In this document: positions 62,401-64,000 of the stretch, in pieces
Layout: every line of letters begins with the position of its first letter
Numbering within the stretch: the stretch's first letter is position 1
Source of the DNA: Calothrix brevissima NIES-22
Lineage (GTDB): Bacteria > Cyanobacteriota > Cyanobacteriia > Cyanobacteriales > Nostocaceae
Assembly: GCF_002367995.1 (NCBI RefSeq)
Contig: NZ_AP018207.1
Span: 7,674,199 to 7,738,198, forward strand
Length of the DNA: 64,000 nucleotides
Direction of reading: 5' to 3'
Notes under the pieces: generated by a model
Told to the model about the DNA's origin: nothing
Database searches by the model: none
What the model saw: the letters and a program-made list of their open reading frames with translations, nothing else
Made by a program: the position numbers and the translations under genes

Positions 62401-62997
62401 GTTGTAAGCCTGCCAGGTCGTATCAGATGTCTGGAACAATAGATCGGAATTGCTAGTATCGTCCCGAACAATGAAGACAATATGGCTAGCACCTCCAGTA
62501 TTGAGACGCACCACCTTGGCAAAATAAATTCCCGAAGTAGCATTTGCTGGGATCGGCCATGATGCTGATACTGCCCAGTTACCGCAATCAATTAGCCCAG
62601 TAGTCGCATCAGTTAAACAACTTGGTTGGCTCTGAGCCTGATTCACCGAAACGGAAGCTACTTTGCGGGCACCTTGCCCACCATAGTAGCCCATGCGGTA
62701 GATATCCAGGCGGTATTGAGTAGCGTTAGTGTTGATTTTGAAGTTAACTGTTTGACCTCGGTTGTAACTGATATCAGTTGCAAAACCTTGGATACTCGCG
62801 TCACCGATGCCGCTAATGTCCCATTCTGAGGCTGGATTGCCTGCCAGACAGTTTTCAGCAACAATTGGATTGGCTGGATTAGTGCAGGGATCTACCGCAA
62901 GAACCTTCTGTGATGACTGCTGAAAGCCTAAGTTCAGGTATACTACGATGAAAAATGACAACGCTGTCAGCGCGATCGCGCGAATGAACTTTTTCAT
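59419..62997 (-). CDS. Secreted multidomain protein: DMFase-like, Ig-like, two DUF4082 and two Big_5-type domains
   Basis: This 1192-residue protein has a signal peptide (about 1-34). Residues about 50-525 resemble the C-terminal domain of the N,N-dimethylformamidase large subunit (YRLDIYRMGYYGG, LFQTSDTTWQAYNDYGG, FLSVGHDEYWSKQQRD, SGNEIFWKTRW). Residues 540-632 are an Ig-like domain, and 635-795 DUF4082 (VELGLKFRPNVSGYITGIRFYK). Two Big_5/SbsA-like domains follow (about 800-905 and 908-1015, with VTATFSEAIDA), then a second DUF4082 (about 1028-1192). The repeats are near copies of each other at the DNA level. DUF4082 is probably a carbohydrate- or matrix-binding module. No membrane anchor is seen. 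The DMFase-like part may be structural rather than catalytic. Confidence 0.88.
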   Translation of the reverse strand: MKKFIRAIALTALSFFIVVYLNLGFQQSSQKVLAVDPCTNPANPIVAENCLAGNPASEWDISGIGDASIQGFATDISYNRGQTVNFKINTNATQYRLDIYRMGYYGGQGARKVASVSVNQAQSQPSCLTDATTGLIDCGNWAVSASWPIPANATSGIYFAKVVRLNTGGASHIVFIVRDDTSNSDLLFQTSDTTWQAYNDYGGNSLYKGSPASRAYKVSYNRPFNTRGVDNGQDWLFNAEYPMVRWLEANGYNVSYFTDMDSDRFGDLIRNHQVFLSVGHDEYWSKQQRDKVEAARNVGVHLAFFSGNEIFWKTRWENSIDSSQTSYRTLVTYKETKANAVIDPQDPPTWTGTWRDPRFSPPADGGRPENALTGTIFKVNGGTTAIKVPEADGKMRFWRNTDIANLTAGNTATLTDSTLGYEWDEDSDNGFRPPGLIRLSTTIANGVEVLQDYGSTYAQGSATHRLTLYKHSSGALVFGSGTIQWSWGLDGNHDRLITTPDIRMQQATVNLFADMGVQPANLQSGLQLAAASSDGTAPTSTITSPTASTALQVSNAFTITGTASDTGGGVVGGVEVSVDGGTTWHPANGRASWSYTWIPTAQGTVNIKSRAVDDSGNLETPGAGVTVTVGTRICPCSIWNDNVTPGLLADPDPNAVELGLKFRPNVSGYITGIRFYKSVQNTGTHVGTLWSSSGQQLATATFTSETASGWQQVNFSAPVAVTANTVYVVSYHTNVGRYSVDDGYFANSGVDSSPLYALSNGENGSNGVYAYNANPTFPSTSSSSSNYWVDVVFVTSIGPDTTPPTVTSTTPTNSATNVSTATTVTAAFSEAIDATTININTFELRNANNGLVAATISYNSANNTATLTPNAALAANSTYTATVKGGATDPRVKDQAGNALAANVTWSFTTVTPDTTPPTVTATTPTSNATGISTSTTVTATFSEAIDAATINTSTFELRNAANTVVSGTVTYDAASRTATLTPSSPLANSTTYTAIVKGGATDPRVKDIAGNALAANFSWTFATSATSPVTSIWDNTATPAIITDPDNSPVELGLKFRSSTSGYIKGIRFYKSPQNTNTHIGTLWSSTGTQLARVTFTSETASGWQQANFPQSVAINANTVYVISYHTNVGKYSVTENFFTNSGVLKSPLYALRNGESGGNGLYTYNANSVFPTSSYAASNYWVDVLFSTTP

Positions 62998-63236
62998 TTA
63001 GCACCCCTTGCTGGCAAGAAGTAGCCACTAGATAACAGCAGAGCACAGCATATATTACTTTCAATCATAATTAGTGAATCAATTTAATTTTGCTGAATAA
63101 GTATATGTTGGTCAATGTAAACATGCTTGAAACTTTTACCAATGACCAATGACAAATGACAGACCTTGCCATTTGTCTTTAATTACGCCAACCTACTGAA
63201 TTTGCAATCTGCTGTCACAAATTTAGACAGGCATTG

Positions 63237-63292
63237 AAAAAGGAGAGCAAGGGTAGGTTTTTGTCATCAAAAAACCCCCTTGCTCTCCTTTT
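63237..63292 (-). terminator. Strong terminator after the partial DUF4082 gene
   Basis: AAAAGGAGAGCAAGGG pairs perfectly with CCCTTGCTCTCCTTTT, and the stem extends further through GGTTTTT/AAAAACC. On the minus strand it is followed by TTTTTC. It begins 17 bases after the stop of the gene at 63309. A short heptamer tract (about 63138-63160) lies between it and the next gene. Confidence 0.85.
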
Positions 63293-63308
63293 CTCTACTA
63301 TGTTCTAA

Positions 63309-64000
63309 CTACGGTGTTGCAGCAGGTATAAATTCAACATCTACCCAGTAGTTACTCGAGCGATATGTAGAGTTCGGGAAGCCGCTAGTTGAACCATAGC
63401 GATAGACTCCGTTACCACCACTCACTCCATTTTGCAAGGCATGTAGTTGTTGCTTATCCACACCAGCACTGGCAAAGAAATTTTCAGTTAGGGAGTAGCG
63501 ACCAATACTTGTAAAGTAAGAAGCCACGTAGACGGTGTTAGCAGTTATTGGTATTGGACTAGCAAAATCAAATTGCTGCCAACCAGTAGTACTCAGGCTG
63601 CTCTGGCTTGCAGTTCCCAGTAATTGCCCACTATTGTTCCAAAGATTGACAGTATAGTTTCCTGTGTTGCTGTTTCCTTTGTAGAAACGTATTCCCTTGA
63701 TAGAACCAGCGCTATCGGAGCTGAATTTAACACCCAACTCTACTGCCGCTGTATCATTTTCTGATAATACACTTGGGGTTGCCGTGTTATCCCAGATTGT
63801 CAAGCTATTACCGATGCTATTACTGCTACTTGTAGTAAATGACCAAGTGTAATCCTGACTTAGGGTATTACCTGACTGGTCTAACACTCCTGTACTGCCA
63901 CCTTTAATCGTTGCAGTATAGATTGTGTTAGCTGCCAAGGTAGAGCTTGGGGTGAGCGTTGCTGTGTTGCTAGTTGCATCATAAGTAATGTTACCAGTCA
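63309..64000 (-). CDS. C-terminal part of a secreted Big_5/DUF4082 protein (5' end outside window)
   Basis: The frame is open to the window end, so the gene starts beyond 64000; the ATG at 63938 is internal to a domain. The visible part begins in a Big_5-type domain (ITYDATSNTATLTPSSTLAANTIYTATIKGG). It ends in a DUF4082 domain (VELGVKFSSDSAGSIKGIRFYKG ... VYVASYFTSIGRYSLTENFF ... YWVDVEF). It is clearly related to the C-terminal half of the neighbouring 1192-residue protein, on the same strand and separated by about 310 bases and a terminator, so the two look like a tandem family. The N-terminal domain is unknown. Confidence 0.87.
   Translation of the reverse strand, partial: TGNITYDATSNTATLTPSSTLAANTIYTATIKGGSTGVLDQSGNTLSQDYTWSFTTSSSNSIGNSLTIWDNTATPSVLSENDTAAVELGVKFSSDSAGSIKGIRFYKGNSNTGNYTVNLWNNSGQLLGTASQSSLSTTGWQQFDFASPIPITANTVYVASYFTSIGRYSLTENFFASAGVDKQQLHALQNGVSGGNGVYRYGSTSGFPNSTYRSSNYWVDVEFIPAATP

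Overview
The window looks like a chromosomal segment of a heterocyst-forming (nostocalean) cyanobacterium. It is AT-rich and scattered with the octamer GCGATCGC (HIP1). Many gaps hold heptameric short tandem repeats of the kinds (ACAAATG)n, (TTGACTG)n, (CAATAGT)n and (ATTACGA)n. The uptake-hydrogenase accessory genes are arranged as I recall them from Nostoc/Anabaena: hupS diverges from a long run of hyp and co-transcribed genes. No rRNA, tRNA or CRISPR array was recognised.

Layout. (1) 1-2658, plus strand: the tail of a secreted SdrD-B-type protein, a possible small mobile element, a hypothetical gene and galE. (2) 2815-21678, mostly minus strand: the extended hyp locus. In transcription order (right to left) it reads TPR protein, two small membrane proteins, a NifU-like/Rieske fusion, [an opposite-strand Rpn/DUF4351-like gene and a 1542-residue TPR-CHAT protein], a second TPR protein, NHL protein, hypF, hypC, hypD, a 4-oxalocrotonate-tautomerase-like gene, a small membrane protein, hypE, hypA, hypB. 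These genes make and insert the Fe(CN)2CO and Ni centre of [NiFe]-hydrogenase. (3) 22787-23755, plus strand: hupS, whose recognisable coding sequence stops after codon 279 at a 20-bp palindrome; the last ~40 family residues are replaced by an unrelated tail, and hupL is absent. (4) 23823-26890: a VirB10/TrbI-like membrane protein, an unknown gene and a 136-bp MITE with target-site duplication. (5) 27013-57795 (plus 58748-59260), all minus strand: a large exopolysaccharide locus. It has about a dozen glycosyltransferases, a Wzy/WaaL-type polymerase, an AlgI-like MBOAT acyltransferase with an SGNH-like partner, a GT-C/GtrB/SMR lipid-linked sugar module, two DegT aminotransferases, an epimerase, a sugar N-formyltransferase and a WbpB/WbpE/WbpD-like set. 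I see no flippase (Wzx), no Wza/Wzc and no priming transferase. (6) 58083-64000: a PEP-CTERM-like exported protein and two secreted multidomain proteins with Big_5-type and DUF4082 domains, each followed by a convincing terminator.

The two most notable points are the abrupt end of hupS at a palindrome, which could be the edge of a developmentally excised DNA element or a true gene loss, and the TPR-CHAT plus DUF4351 insertion in the hyp locus, flanked by two copies of the same 33-bp palindrome.
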